DNA of 64,000 nucleotides from Branchiostoma floridae. Taxonomy: Eukaryota; Chordata; Leptocardii; Amphioxiformes; Branchiostomatidae. Positions 12,781-24,700 of this stretch are shown piece by piece. Location: assembly GCF_000003815.2 (NCBI RefSeq), contig NC_049990.1:18066020-18130019 (forward strand), read 5' to 3'. The position numbers and the translations under genes were made by a program. Under the pieces are notes generated by a model, which saw only the letters and a program-made list of their open reading frames with translations, made no database searches and was not told the DNA's origin. The number at the start of each line of letters is the position of its first letter. Position 1 is the stretch's first letter.

Positions 12781-13280
12781 TTAAGGCCACAGCAAGTAAA
12801 TTTTATGGATGACATCCTCTGCAGACTGCAAAAATAATGAGATAGGGCGAAAAAAAACAAGATGGGTAAAAAAAACAAGATGGCAAATTTTAAAATAGAC
12901 GCTGTAACAAGACAAAATATGGCATCGCAGTCAACAAGGCATTCATTCCTGTACTTAAGAAGTGCACCAGTGTAGCTAAAGTGACACTAGTGTGGTAGAC
13001 TGGTATCATTAACCATGTTGGCAACTACACTCATAGCTTCCATAGTTGTGCCACTTTTACAACTAACTATAAAGTTGCACCTCTGCAACTACAGTCAATG
13101 CTACAGAGTCTCTAGTGTCAATTCTACATTCAATGATTAGGTTACAACACAACCTTTACCCATTTTCGTCTATCCGGCATTCCCTGAAGAAGAAAAAAAT
13201 TCTTGTTTTTTTTTCTGAAATCAGGCGAAAATTAATGAGCGCGCGGATGTCATCCACAAAATTTACTTGCTGTGGCCTAA
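12781..13280. mobile_element. TIR element, TTA-GGCCA family, copy 1
   Basis: The left end TTAAGGCCACAGCAAGTAAA continues through ATGGATGACATCC; its complement ends at GCTGTGGCCTAA. The arms are about 37 bp. It sits next to a TG microsatellite. Confidence 0.8.
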
Positions 13281-13646
13281 TTCTGACTTCTATTGCATCA
13301 CTACAAGCACTTTAAGTAGTTTAAGATTCCGTTGAAATCAGTGAAATCACTTGCAACACAAGTAAGAGTAAACTCCATTTGCAACACGGAGGTACACCCA
13401 AATAACATGGGAAGAACCCACTGGGAAGAACCTTGCATTGTTACGTCGTTGATTTTGGAACGTCGAATCTGCCGCGTTGCCATGGAGTGTATTTATTGTT
13501 TAGAACGCTAGGTGTCGCCGTGACCGACAACACGCATCGTTGTTGCTCTTGCAGAAATAACTGTTGCACGTGAATAACTAGCGTTTTATTACAAGGCTGT
13601 TAGATTTTCTTGTGTAGGAAAGTCATTTATATCTCTCTCTTCAAAT

Positions 13647-14551
13647 ATGGGAAAATGTTGCTCCAAGTCAAAGGTTGACGTCGCGAAGCAAGCTCAGCCC
13701 CAAAATGGTGCCAGCATGTACAAGCCGCCAAAGGAGCATCGACCAAAAAGTGTCGGGAAGTCTCACAACAAGGTCAAGGTCAATGGTTCAGGTAAATTAA
13801 AGTCCATAATGTATTCACATAGTTTAGCCAGCATAGGCGTTGAATCTATTACTACTAAACATTAGTTTTATGTTCTGAAACGCCAATACATAATTATGTA
13901 ATTAATGATACCTAAAGGAGGCAAAGGAGAACAGTTCTTGGTTCTAACTTGTAAACATGCCTCAGTAGTGAGTTCTAGAACACTAGAGCAGAAGGTGACA
14001 CGTTACGATATACGAAATAAGTTGTGCTATACTTAATACTATGAATCTATCCGACTGTTCCAGACAAAGTTGGCTCCCCTACCCGTATCGTGGTGAAGAG
14101 CCGATCTCAGTCGGACGTAGAAAAACCTGCCGCCGCCACCGTCAACTCATCTACGGAGCTGAAGCAGACAAACCTCCCGCCCCTCCCCACAACTCCCGGC
14201 GGCTCCCCCCGTGGTCGGTACTTCCAACACATTCCCAGCACCGCCTTCCAGTGTCCCCCGCCCGAGAACGCGTCCATGGCCGCTCGGGCCTGCGGCTACT
14301 CCTCCAACCTGCACCGGCTGCACAGCGACCCCGCCTGCCTGAGAGAGGAGGATCCTATGGCTGACCCAATCAACTGCGAGTATCGCTACCAGCTGACATT
14401 GACGTCATTGGTCAAGCTGAGGCCACTTGAGCGCGGGTTCCATCTACCCAATTATGAGCCCATCAACACTCCTTATATTTACTATCAGAACGAGCAGACA
14501 TGGAGAGAAGAAGATGATGAAGACACAGACTCTATGAAGCCGCTTCAATGA
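13647..14551 (+). CDS. Uncharacterised 210-residue protein with acylation-type N terminus
   Basis: Two exons, 13647-13791 and 14064-14551, join in phase (G|AC gives Asp) to give 210 residues. The protein starts MGKCCSK: Gly2 is a classic N-myristoylation site, and Cys4 and Cys5 are placed for palmitoylation, so plasma- or endomembrane attachment is likely. The next 130 residues are basic and Pro/Ser-rich, with low predicted order (for example LPPLPTTPGGSPRGRYF). The C-terminal third is different: CEYRYQLTLTSLVKLRPLE, then a Tyr-rich NTPYIYYQNEQ segment and an acidic tail, EEDDEDTDS. I do not recognise the family. The size and acylation signal suggest a membrane adaptor or scaffold, but that is inference. 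The start is chosen because it alone gives the acylation motif, and an initiator methionine directly before Gly is required for myristoylation. Confidence 0.72.
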
Positions 14552-15868
14552 TCACATCTACTACTAGCGATCGGTATCGGTACTGCAGGCAGATTCCTGT
14601 GGGCGCTGTCAGGTCTTCATGGCCGCTCGGGACTACAGCTATTCCCCAACCTCGCAGGGGCAGGGTAGGGCCGCGGGAGGAGACACACCCCCAGTTGGGC
14701 GGTGGTCTGTTCAAAGGTTAACCATCAGGGAAGACCGAGCTGGTACAGGGTAAGGAGACCTCTTCAATATGCATTAAAGAGAGAACGAGCAGTGACAGTA
14801 GTCGCTTGGTCGCTCCACAGATGGGCGTTACAGCCGCAGGGCTCTAGCCAGCTTGATTTCATTTCCGTCAGCCAATTCCCATTGTCGCGAAAACCGCGAA
14901 AATTGAGATAGGAAGACGGAACTGAGACCTTGAAGACCTTGAAAAGCGGGTTTTTAATGAGATTATCGTATGCGAAGGGGCGCCGACACACTAAGTCAAC
15001 AATCATAATAATAGCAAAACAAATAGTGTGTGGCTTTCCGACCATGGACCGTCCCCAAGCCGCCTGTAGCTTCCACCAAGAATTTTTGTCCGCCAAGGTT
15101 GACGGATTGGTTTAAAAAATTTTCCGTCACACGCAGCAAATTTCCGTCAATTGACGGAAAAACGGACACTGGCTAACAGGAGCCAAGGAACAGCAAAACC
15201 CAGGTGGCAGCCTGTCGTCTGCTGAGTAAAAAGCGACGGAGAGGGTCCTACCGTTTTAGACTGCCCATTAGTAGCTGTATGGGTAGCAGTAAGCTTGTAT
15301 TCATCATTAGTGACAATGCAAAGTATCCTCAAATTTACGTAAACTGATTATTGTTATAATATTAAGAAGTTTCAGTCGCCCAGATCACCGTTACGCGTTA
15401 CATAGCCAGAACCATAATCCATTGAAATATTCAGTAGTTCATCGCAGTTCGCCTCAAGTTTGTGTTAACATCGGTGTACCTGCCATTATGACTAGAGTCA
15501 ATGATATTCTACACGTACAGTACGTGATAGAAATGTTTTAGTTGGGTCGCCAAACCACGCGCCGGACACACAATGACCATCTGGTGTTGTCCACGGTGCT
15601 GACCAACCGTTCCTCTGCCTAGTCTTGTACACGATAAACGTTGTCATATTCGCCAGTGGATATGATATGTTGTACGTTGTCATTTGATTATTTCTCAATT
15701 GTTACCAATGATCTATAAATCAATGCATTTGACGAAATTTTTGAGAAGATGTGATCGACTAGAATTGAATTTCCGAAATGTTTGTGTCAAGTTTAGTAGC
15801 ACCCCCCTCGCTGCAGATGGAATCGTCCAACGTCCGGATGACGTCCATTCCCTCTGACGTCATCCAAC
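14552..15868. other. Spacer between the acylated protein and GPATCH3
   Basis: It contains the 3' UTR of the upstream gene and the GPATCH3 promoter side. At about 14618-14660, GCCGCTCGGGACTACAGCTA resembles coding sequence at 14280-14318 (GCCGCTCGGGCCTGCGGCTA), a decayed local duplication. No other gene is supported. Confidence 0.5.
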
Positions 15869-18800
15869 ATGGCTGACACAAACACCAAGAAAGTCGTCTA
15901 CGGAATCGTTGGCAATATTCCTGCACATTTTCACTCTGCGGATCTCAGAAACTACTTCTCCCAGTTCATAGAGAGCGGCGGCTTCGACTGTTTTCACTTC
16001 AGACATCGTCCGGAGGCGAGAGACGGAGATACAGCGGGGGAAAACAATGATGAAGAAAGTGTTTCGCAAGAAGGGAAGGGGGAGGGGGGCAAGTTCGTAG
16101 GTTCGGGAACAAATGTTTCGAAAGTAAGTGGAATTACGGACATTTTACCGTCTACGTCTACATCTGAACAGAAAGTCTTGACAGACTATAGAGCAACTGT
16201 GGATAGCGAGACTTCAAGAGATCCAAGCAGAAGTAAGACGAACAGAAGAAAAACTTTGTGCTGTGTTGTACGCGTTGTGGAACAGAGGTGGGACGAACTA
16301 GTGAAGATGTACCACGGGAAACACTGGGTGGACAGGCGGGGGGACTACCTCCGGCACCGGGCTACCGTCAGGAGGGTCAGGCTGGCAGAGGAAGGTGCGA
16401 TAGACAGAAATCACACTGCTATATGATTTGATATCATATGTTGCTTTGATTGTGATGATTTCATTTTATAAGCGCTTTCACAGAGGTCAGCATGCATGTG
16501 CAGCGAAAGGAATTCTAGGTACCGGTAATATGTCAAAGGCAAAGGCCTCAAAAAAAGAAAACAGTCCTTGTCTCGACCATTGTTGCGATTTGCATAACAA
16601 CGTCCAGACAGGTTCTGTTTTCATTTTGTGGGCCTTTACCTTTGACATATTATCTAGAATTCCTGTCGCCGCACATGTGTTCTGATTTCTGTGAAAGGGC
16701 TCATTGCTGATCAGATATTGCAGATTTTATAACATTTTATTGTCAACACTTACACTACAGGTTTTTCTTTCATAATTTTTGTTTGTAATTTTTTTCAATC
16801 AAATAAATGTTCTTGTTCTGGAATAGCACGTTTGGGAGTAATTTTCTTCTGAAAAAATCTTTAAAGTGACACAAAATGCATTGTCCCAATCTTTTCCAGC
16901 TTGTATCTATCACTTCAGCCAAAATCTTTTTATTTTAATTAAATGATAGAATCCCTACTGAGTAATGACCAATTTTTTTCAGGAGCGTAACCAGAAACAC
17001 AACATATTTTTTTCTAGGCCTTACAAACAATGTCCAATGTTTCAGGTTCTGATGCATTGAAGTACCAGACAAGAAAGGAAGTTGAGCAAAGACGGAAGAG
17101 GAAAGATGGAGAAACCATCAGCCAATCAGAGCTGCAGAAGCTCATCGAGCTCCACCCGCCCAACGTCATGCCTCGCGGGAACGTGGGAACGCCAATCAAA
17201 GTGTTTCTAGAACTGATCCGCACATGCAGGCTCCCCCCTATTCTCATCCACAAACTTGGACTGGTCTTCCCTTCCACTGGGTCTAGCAGGAGGTATGGGA
17301 ACGTACCATTTGACTATGGGGGGAGTGTGAGGGAGGGAAGCATGGTGCTGACTGCTACAGGGGAGGAGCTGTCTGCCGAGGTGGGGTTTGTGGAACAGCA
17401 ACAAAGAAGGAGGGAAGAAGAGAAGGAGGAAAGGAGGGAACAGGAGAGACAGCAGAAGGAGGAGGAAGATAAAGCAGATGAGTCTCACTCTGATGATGTA
17501 AGTTTTAATAAGTGTGTACTGTATTTAAGGAGTACATATACTTAACTCCAGAAGTGGGCCTTCCATTAGATGTCTTGATTCTGCTTGTTACAGGAAGTGT
17601 TTCTACCGGTAGATGCGAGTCAAATCTGTGTCTTCTTGTAACTTCACAGAAATGTTACTCAGAAACGCAAATTGCAAAATACATGGAGATGTCAGTGAAA
17701 TACATGTACCTATCTTGTGCCTAATAGCATTAGCATGGTTACGAAATTGGAAAACTAGTGATGTGCAGTACATATCACTGCATAGTTATAAAATGAATGC
17801 TGCGTGCAGTGTGTTAAACTCTCAAGTTATCCCCTTCCAACAGGACGATGACAGGTGTGAGGAATGGGAGCGCCACGAGGCCCTGTACGACGACGTGACC
17901 AAACAGGGGCGGAACAAGGAGCGACTGTTTGAGGAGGAGATCGAGCTGAAGTGGGAGAAGGGCGGGAGCGGGCTGGTGTTCTACACAGACGCGCAGTACT
18001 GGGACCAGCTCAGGGGGGACTTTGATGAGAGGACTACTGATGACTGGGATGTAGACATGAGTGTGTACTATGATCCAGGTAAGGTATAGAGGACTACTGA
18101 TGACTGGGATGTAGACATGAGTGTGTACTATGATCCAGGTAAGGTATAGAGAACTACTGATGACTGGGATGTAGACATGAGTGTGTACTATGATCCAGGT
18201 AAGGTATAGAGGACTACTGATGACTGGGATGTAGACATGAGTGTGTACTATGATCCAGGTAAGGTATAGAGGACTACTGATGACTGGGATGTAGACATGA
18301 GTGTGTACTATGATCCAGGTAAGGTATAGAGGACTACTGATGACTGGGATGTAGACATGAGTGTGTACTATGATCCAGGTAAGGTATAGAGAACTACCGA
18401 TGACTGGGATGTAGACATTAGTGTGTACTATGATCCAGGTAAGGTATAGAGAACTACTGATGACTGGGATGTAGACATGAGTGTGTACTATGATCCAGGT
18501 AAGGTATAGAGGACTACTGATGACTGGGATGTAGACATTAGTGTGTACTATGATCCAGGTAAGGTATAGACAACTACTGATGACTGGGATGTAGACATGA
18601 GTGTGTACTATGATCCAGGTATGGTCATCGTATTTGCCTTTCTTACCATCTTTGTTTATTACCAGTAGTACATGAAAAATGTTTTTTGTTCTATCTGTAT
18701 GTTTGTCTGCTTGGCAGTACTTGCCTATGTTTCCAGATATTTGTGGTCAGCATAACTTAAGAACCTTCATATGGATATGTGATGATATTTGGTTTGTAGG

Positions 18801-20820
18801 TCTGTGTTGAGAAGTGGAGGTTGAGGACAATGCATTATAGGCCTCCTGGCAGCTGACCTTGGTACTGCAGCAAAACTTTCCCAGTTTGGTATCTTTTGTT
18901 CTGGGCATGCTATTGTCTTGTTTTATAGCAACTTTTTTGTAACCAGCATTGGTCAGTTAATGAACAGGATAACTCACAAAATCATTTAAAAGGTTTTTGA
19001 TTTTTGTTTGAAGGAAGAATTTAATTTTTAGCCCCCTACCAACGTCTTTCAAAGTGCAGCTTCCTATCTAACTACAGATTAGTATACGTTGATTATAATT
19101 ATGTTGCCTTTGCAGGCATTTGCCTTGTCCAAGGGTTGGGAATTTTCATAGTAATTGTTAGACTTCTTAATCTAATGTGAAAATGACTGATAAAAGATCT
19201 CTTGTATTGTTCTTACAGATGGAGGAGACAAGGATGCCCGTGACTATCTCCAGATGCGTCTTGAGCAGCGGCTACGGGCGGGTCTAGATGGGGAAGACGT
19301 CACCACAACGAAGAAAGACAAACGGAGGCAGCGGAAGGAACAGAAGGATCAAGAAGGAAAGATTGGACAGTTTGAGAAGCATACAAAGGTTCATGTCTTG
19401 TTTATGGTATCAATAATGTGACATAAAGTAAGGAAACAATAAATGTACAGTTTTTGATAAGTGTAAGTTGTACTTTCATGTAGAATAAATCTAGAATACA
19501 ACGTGATCTGACTCAAGAATTCACTGCGTAGTGATTTATTTTCATGTCCTGCCCTTCTGAGAAAACAGAAAATTCAAGGCAAAATATGCCGAAAGTTTAG
19601 CATGGGCAAACAAAAATGACAACAATAGCAATTTCAACGTCCCAATCTAGTATTTAAATTTACCATGTGATAACCCAATTGTTGCCCTATATGGATTACC
19701 CATTTAGAACATAATCACAGCTTGGGTTGGGACATAATAGGGGATATCAGACAAGTCCCAAATCTCAGCCAGTTAGTTTTGGATGGTTGTTTCATAAAGG
19801 TATTTTCATAGATCATTTATGTGTATGTTTCCATCCCCAGGGTCTCGGGCGTAAGATAATGGAGAGGCAGGGCTGGCGAGACGGGGAGGGGCTGGGGTCC
19901 TGGAAGAAGGGGCCGGCGGACGCTCTGGGGAACGAAGGACAGGGACCCTGGGACAAGAGGGGCTTCGGGTGAGTAGAGAGATCCTTAATGTCAGATGTAG
20001 TAACATAATTACTACTTAAGTCTTCATGCATTGACCTCTTCTTGCATTCAATGACGTACATGTATACATATGTACAGGGCTTGAAATACCCTGTGCAGGT
20101 AAAATTTGAGCTGTGCAGGTGTTTTTAATGTATACCTGTACCTAAACTGCACAGGTCAATATACTGGGTTTTTATTATACATGACTGTACTATGATGTAG
20201 GTGTATGTGAATTTTAACTAGCTTCATTAACTGGTATACCACCTATGAAGTATAAAAGAAATAATAGCAATGGTTTCTGAAAAGTTTTTAGTATGATCTA
20301 TGCTTCCTAACTTTTGAGTGGACTGGTGCAGGTAAAATTTTTGTCTGGTGCAGGTAGTGTCCAACGTTACCTGCACCAGTGCAGGTATGCAGAAAAAAGT
20401 ATTTCGAGCCCAGTAGGTTGTATCTTCATTGAGTCCGAGGGGTAGTCTGACAAGATACAGTAGCTGATATCTTGCGTACCTTTACCGTTAAGTTGATAAA
20501 TCAAGAAGTACACTACTGTCACTCAGTATCAGTACATAGTGTTTTGTGGTAGTTTTGTCATTCTTGAGTGGGTACATGTACTAGTACACTAAACTGTGTT
20601 GTTGTTTTCTTTCTGCAGTTTCTATGGCGAGAAGCTTGACCGCCAGGCTGGAGGGAACAAACGCCGGCGCGTAGAGAAGGACGTTGTGATCTCTACCGTG
20701 TACGACGAGCCGCACCAACTGGATAACGCAGAAACGCTGACGAGACAGGCTGGGCCACATACGCTCAAGTACAGGACTAGTGTTCCCTTTGTCAGGGGCA
20801 CACAGGAGGACAAGACATGA
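15869..20820 (+). CDS. GPATCH3: G-patch domain-containing protein 3
   Basis: Six exons: 15869-16394, 17046-17497, 17844-18078, 19219-19388, 19841-19968, 20619-20820. They sum to 1713 bases (570 residues; human about 525). The N terminus VYGIVGNIPAHFHSADLRNYF is the RRM-like start of GPATCH3. The block RGNVGTPIKVFLELIRTCRL in exon 2 and the acidic EEWERHEALYDDV block in exon 3 follow. The G-patch itself is exon 5, about residues 462-505, reading GLGRKIMERQGWRDGEGLGS. The C-terminal exon carries basic RQAGGNKRRRVEK. G-patch proteins usually bind and activate DEAH helicases; GPATCH3 is nuclear and is linked to RIG-I/MAVS signalling and CXCR4 regulation in vertebrates. Exon 2 ends in a Glu/Arg-rich coiled coil (EEEKEERREQERQQKEEEDK). 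The last 50 bases of exon 3 and its splice donor are tandemly amplified in the following intron. Confidence 0.9.
16471..16701. mobile_element. Foldback element in GPATCH3 intron 1
   Basis: Arms of about 75 bp: GCGCTTTCACAGAGGTCAG through AATATGTCAAAGGCAAAGGCC, and GGCCTTTACCTTTGACATAT through CTGTGAAAGGGC. It accounts for the open frame after exon 1. Confidence 0.75.
18029..18627 (+). repeat. 60-bp tandem array spanning an exon end and its splice donor
   Basis: Ten near-identical copies of a 60-bp unit begin inside GPATCH3 exon 3 and run into the intron. Each unit holds 50 bases of coding sequence (encoding about TTDDWDVDMSVYYDP) followed by AG|GTAAGGTATAG. The donor dinucleotides fall 60 bases apart from 18079 to 18619. 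Copies differ at only a few positions (GGACTACTGA, GAACTACTGA, GAACTACCGA or CAACTACTGA; GACATGA or GACATTA), and the last copy has GTATGG in place of GTAAGG. The unit is 20 codons, but each intronic part contains an in-frame TAG (GGT AAG GTA TAG). Only use of the first donor therefore gives the full protein. Confidence 0.97.
20077..20411. mobile_element. TIR element, GGGCTCGAAAT family, copy 1
   Basis: The ends are GGGCTTGAAATA and TATTTCGAGCCC. The inside repeats GTGCAGGTAAAATTT on both sides. It lies in GPATCH3 intron 5. Confidence 0.75.
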
Positions 20821-20921
20821 TGGAAAATAATTACTATAGTATAACAGGAAAAATTATTTTTGTGGGGATTCGATTTTGTGATAGCCAAAAAACGGTGTTT
20901 GCGGTGGTTGTAAGTTCACGG

Positions 20922-21314
20922 TTAGGCCATGTTAATTTGATTATATGGATGACATCCTGTGGGAATCCAAAAACTGATGCAAGCGTGCGAATAAAAAAGA
21001 AGTTTGCCAAAAAAACTTGCCTTTATTAAGAAATCAAAGTGGTCAAGAAGGTTGAACAAATGACTGAAAATAGTATACCAAACAAGAGAATTTTCATTTT
21101 TGTTCTTTCGTATCTTCTTTGACCTTGTAATGTTCTCTGACAATGGTGTACGTTTTACGATATCAATTTTTGCAATCCACAGCTTATGTTTATGCTCATT
21201 TCGGAGCTGCTTTGTATGATTTAGAGTATGGTTGAAAACTTTTTTTTATTGGAAATGGCCAAAAATTGATGCGCGCATGGATGTCATCCATATCATGAAA
21301 TCAACATGGCCTTA
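20922..21314. mobile_element. TIR element, TTA-GGCCA family, copy 2, nested
   Basis: The ends TTAGGCCATGTTAATTTGAT and ATCAACATGGCCTTA, with the same ATGGATGACATCC/GGATGTCATCCAT inner block as copy 1. It appears inserted inside a different element whose halves flank it at about 20860-20921 and 21315-21400. The region is the 3' flank of GPATCH3. Confidence 0.75.
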
Positions 21315-21798
21315 GAACTGCCACTTGGGTCTTACTGTAAAAGAGGAATTGTTTGTAATGGTTGTAAGTTTGCAGTAAAGAGGTCACTGTGTAATTTGCA
21401 ACTTTTCATATAATTGTTGTGACATAGATAAGAATAAATCATTCCACATATTCTTTATGTCTGGACATAATTTCATCTTCAAACATGTTGTCACATTTTG
21501 TAAATCTACATTCACACTGCTAGAATATTCTCTTTACAACAATGTTGTAGCATTTCTTTTTATAGTTGCATAGTAGTCAATACAACGATTCATACAAATA
21601 TGTACATAATTGATATACATTTGTATTGCAATTATACTGTATTGCACAATCTATTTTTTGTGTATCATTTTTCTACTTATTTACAAAAAGTTTTTTTACT
21701 ACATTGTAGGATTTGGCCATGTGAAACAATGGCAAGATTGTCAGCCAATGAGGTAAAAGAATAAATTGCCCAATCAGGAAGGCTCTACCTTCCCCTCT

Positions 21799-24700
21799 TC
21801 AGTGCAAGGGTACAAACTTTTGACTCTGATTGGCTCCTATTTCTCCAACATAAAAGGCGCCTGTTGATTGGCTGACAGAAAGTAGGTGTGGTTTGACACC
21901 AGGAGCCATCTGGATGGTGTCAATCACTGTGCAGTTGCCAAGGAAACCAGGTTTTGAAGGAGCAGCCAGGATTAAGACACGTGACAGGTTCAACTGAATG
22001 ACCAGGAGGTACTTCTTGTCTGCACTGAATCTGAAACAGTGAAGAGAAAAAGATATTCCAAAATTTGAAAAGAAAAAAATCATCATCACTCTACACAATG
22101 CATTGTGAACATATATGATTGTATAGTATATTACATAAATGTTATGGTCAGAAATAAATGACAGATCTGACCATGACTTTTGCAAACTATTGTATGAGAT
22201 TTCATAATTTCAGATAGTTCTATCTACTTGTCCTGGAGCAGAGTTAAATTGTAACTTCCAATACCAAGAAATCTCCATACACAAACTTTTGAATGACCAA
22301 CTCCAGTCTTTGTCAAGGAATGAGCAATCTGACTACTTTTATGACATCAAGGAAGGGCGCCAAAGACTTTCTGCAACTCATGATCCAATGCTCACTGAGT
22401 CGTGTTCTATCTGCATAATGTGACATCACAGAAGCGGTCAGATTGCCAATTTCTTGACAAAGACTGGAGTTTGTCAATTGAAAATTTGGGCAAGCCAATT
22501 TTTGTGTGTGTTGGAAGTTACAGTTAATTATGATCCAGAACTACTTTTACCAACACAGATACACATTAAAGTTACGTATCTACTTGTTGCATACCTCACA
22601 GAATATGGGCCGTCCCCTTTAAAACAGGATGACCACTCCCCGATGAAGGTGGGCTGCTGTCCTCCATGGAACACCTGTGTCCTGTTGTTGGCCCTGTCTG
22701 CCACCCACACCTGCCCAAACATGTCCACCTCCACACTGTGGGGGATGTAGAACTCCCCTGTGTTGTTCCCCTTCCCTCCAGACACCCACTCCAGTTTGTA
22801 ATCTGTTTATCGTGGTAGAAGGCGGTCATGTCGAGGAAAATATGCCCAAATGTCAAGAAAGTTAATCGCAAACTGAACCTACAAAATGCCAACCCCCTTA
22901 ACAGAGGCAGCTAGAGACCAGTAATCAGACCTGAACGACATCCCAAAATGTCCATCGCTTGTAAGACAGGGAATAACAGACGCTAAACTCAATAGTTCAG
23001 TTCAGTTCATGGTGTTTGAAGTTTACAGTCAAAACGATGGTCATACAGTAGTAAGACAGAGCACAGAGTCTGACATATTTTGGTGTGCTGAGTTTCCAGT
23101 GAGAGTTCACTGCAGAAACAAATTTTGAACCACTGCAAAGATTGCACAATTTACAGGGTAAAGGTAAAGGTAGTATCATAGCCTTTTGAGGCTGTAGGGG
23201 CAGTGGGTTGTTCTCCACTGTGTGTGGGGCACGCAGGCTTTTAGCCAGGCATGCGTCAACGCGTCATCTGGACGCCCTTTTCTTAGAATAACAAGAAATT
23301 TGATGCCCCTGGACGCCCTATACTGGGGAGAAAATCCTCTGACAAGCATGAAATTCTGATTGACACAGACAAGGTCATCTGTGGTCACAGTCTTCTACTG
23401 TGACATCTGTAACAGTATTTTTGCCTCTTGGGATACCTTAGAATGCACTATTTTAACTTAAAATCGTCAAAAACTCTGCACCATGGAAGGTGGATGCCCC
23501 CAGACCCCCCTACAAAAGTCACTTACCACGACTCACCAATAAGTTTGGACTCCCTATTATAAAATCTTAGCTAAAAGCCTGGGGGCACGGTATTAGGAGC
23601 CCGGAGGCAGAGCCCATTCCTCTTATCTACTCCTTTTACTTCCCCAAATGAAGTCAGGTACCCATTTTGACACCTCGCTGGAGTTAGGAAAGTCCTGTTA
23701 ATCCCCCTTTATAAATCAAGAATTTAGCTTGGCCAACTTGTCAGCGAGCTCTAAATTACGAGGAGGCATGACCCCGATGCCTACGAACAAATGGCAGAGT
23801 TTCTTCGTCGGCATCAGGGTCATACCTCCTCGTAATTTAGAGCTTGCTGACAACTCGGCCGAGCTAAATTCTGGATTTGTAAAGGGGGCTTAAAGGACAG
23901 CATCAGAAAATTTTCAATTCTTTATTTTCCAGTAGTTTACTCATTAAAAAGTTGATGTACGTCAATTTTTACATTGATCCGCCTAATATGACCCTGTAGA
24001 CACGTTTGAACTTCGCGCTCTCCTCCTCTCCCCGCCGGGCTGGCCAATGATGTAATGGCCTCGTTCTGATCGTCTGAGATTGTATGACGTCACGGATCAG
24101 AAACTTCTAGCCAGCCATTTTGCTCGGTGAACCTCGGTCCTCTTAGCGGTAAATAATCACCCCGCCATTCTGGAGTTCAGTTTGTTGTTGTTGAAAATTA
24201 CTTTCGTGGACCTGTAAGTCGCATTGTGAGCTGTCTACGAAGCCATAGTCCCCGGGAGACTGAACATGAATAAGCTTGCCTGCGAGTAAACCGCGCGGCG
24301 ACGGGACGAAATTAAAACAATGGCGGTGGGGGAGGTTCACGCACCATGCCTTTCTGGACTTTTACAAGAGCGAGTTCGGGTCAGTTCTTACCTTCTCCTT
24401 TCCGGACAGCACAGCGATAATTACACGTAAGCTTCCACGAATTTTGGTTGAATTCACAATTGTCCAACTAGCAGGGACATTAAAAAAAACAACATTTTTC
24501 CTCCGACAACATACCCTTGATCGCTACATATCGAACGATACCCCTTCCGCGCCGAAACATACATACAGCATTGTTGTTTTTACATACAACACAGGCCGGC
24601 ATTGTGAATGGCGCGAAATGTCGGCTTCGTTTCAGAGTCCGTGATTTGTTTTGAATGAACCCCCAGCAATCTCAGCCAAAGCTACATGATTGAAAAACCG

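Noticed and set aside
18029-18627. A CRISPR-like array of regular repeats
   Set aside because: The repeats are contiguous with no unique spacers, and the sequence is the end of a coding exon in an animal gene.
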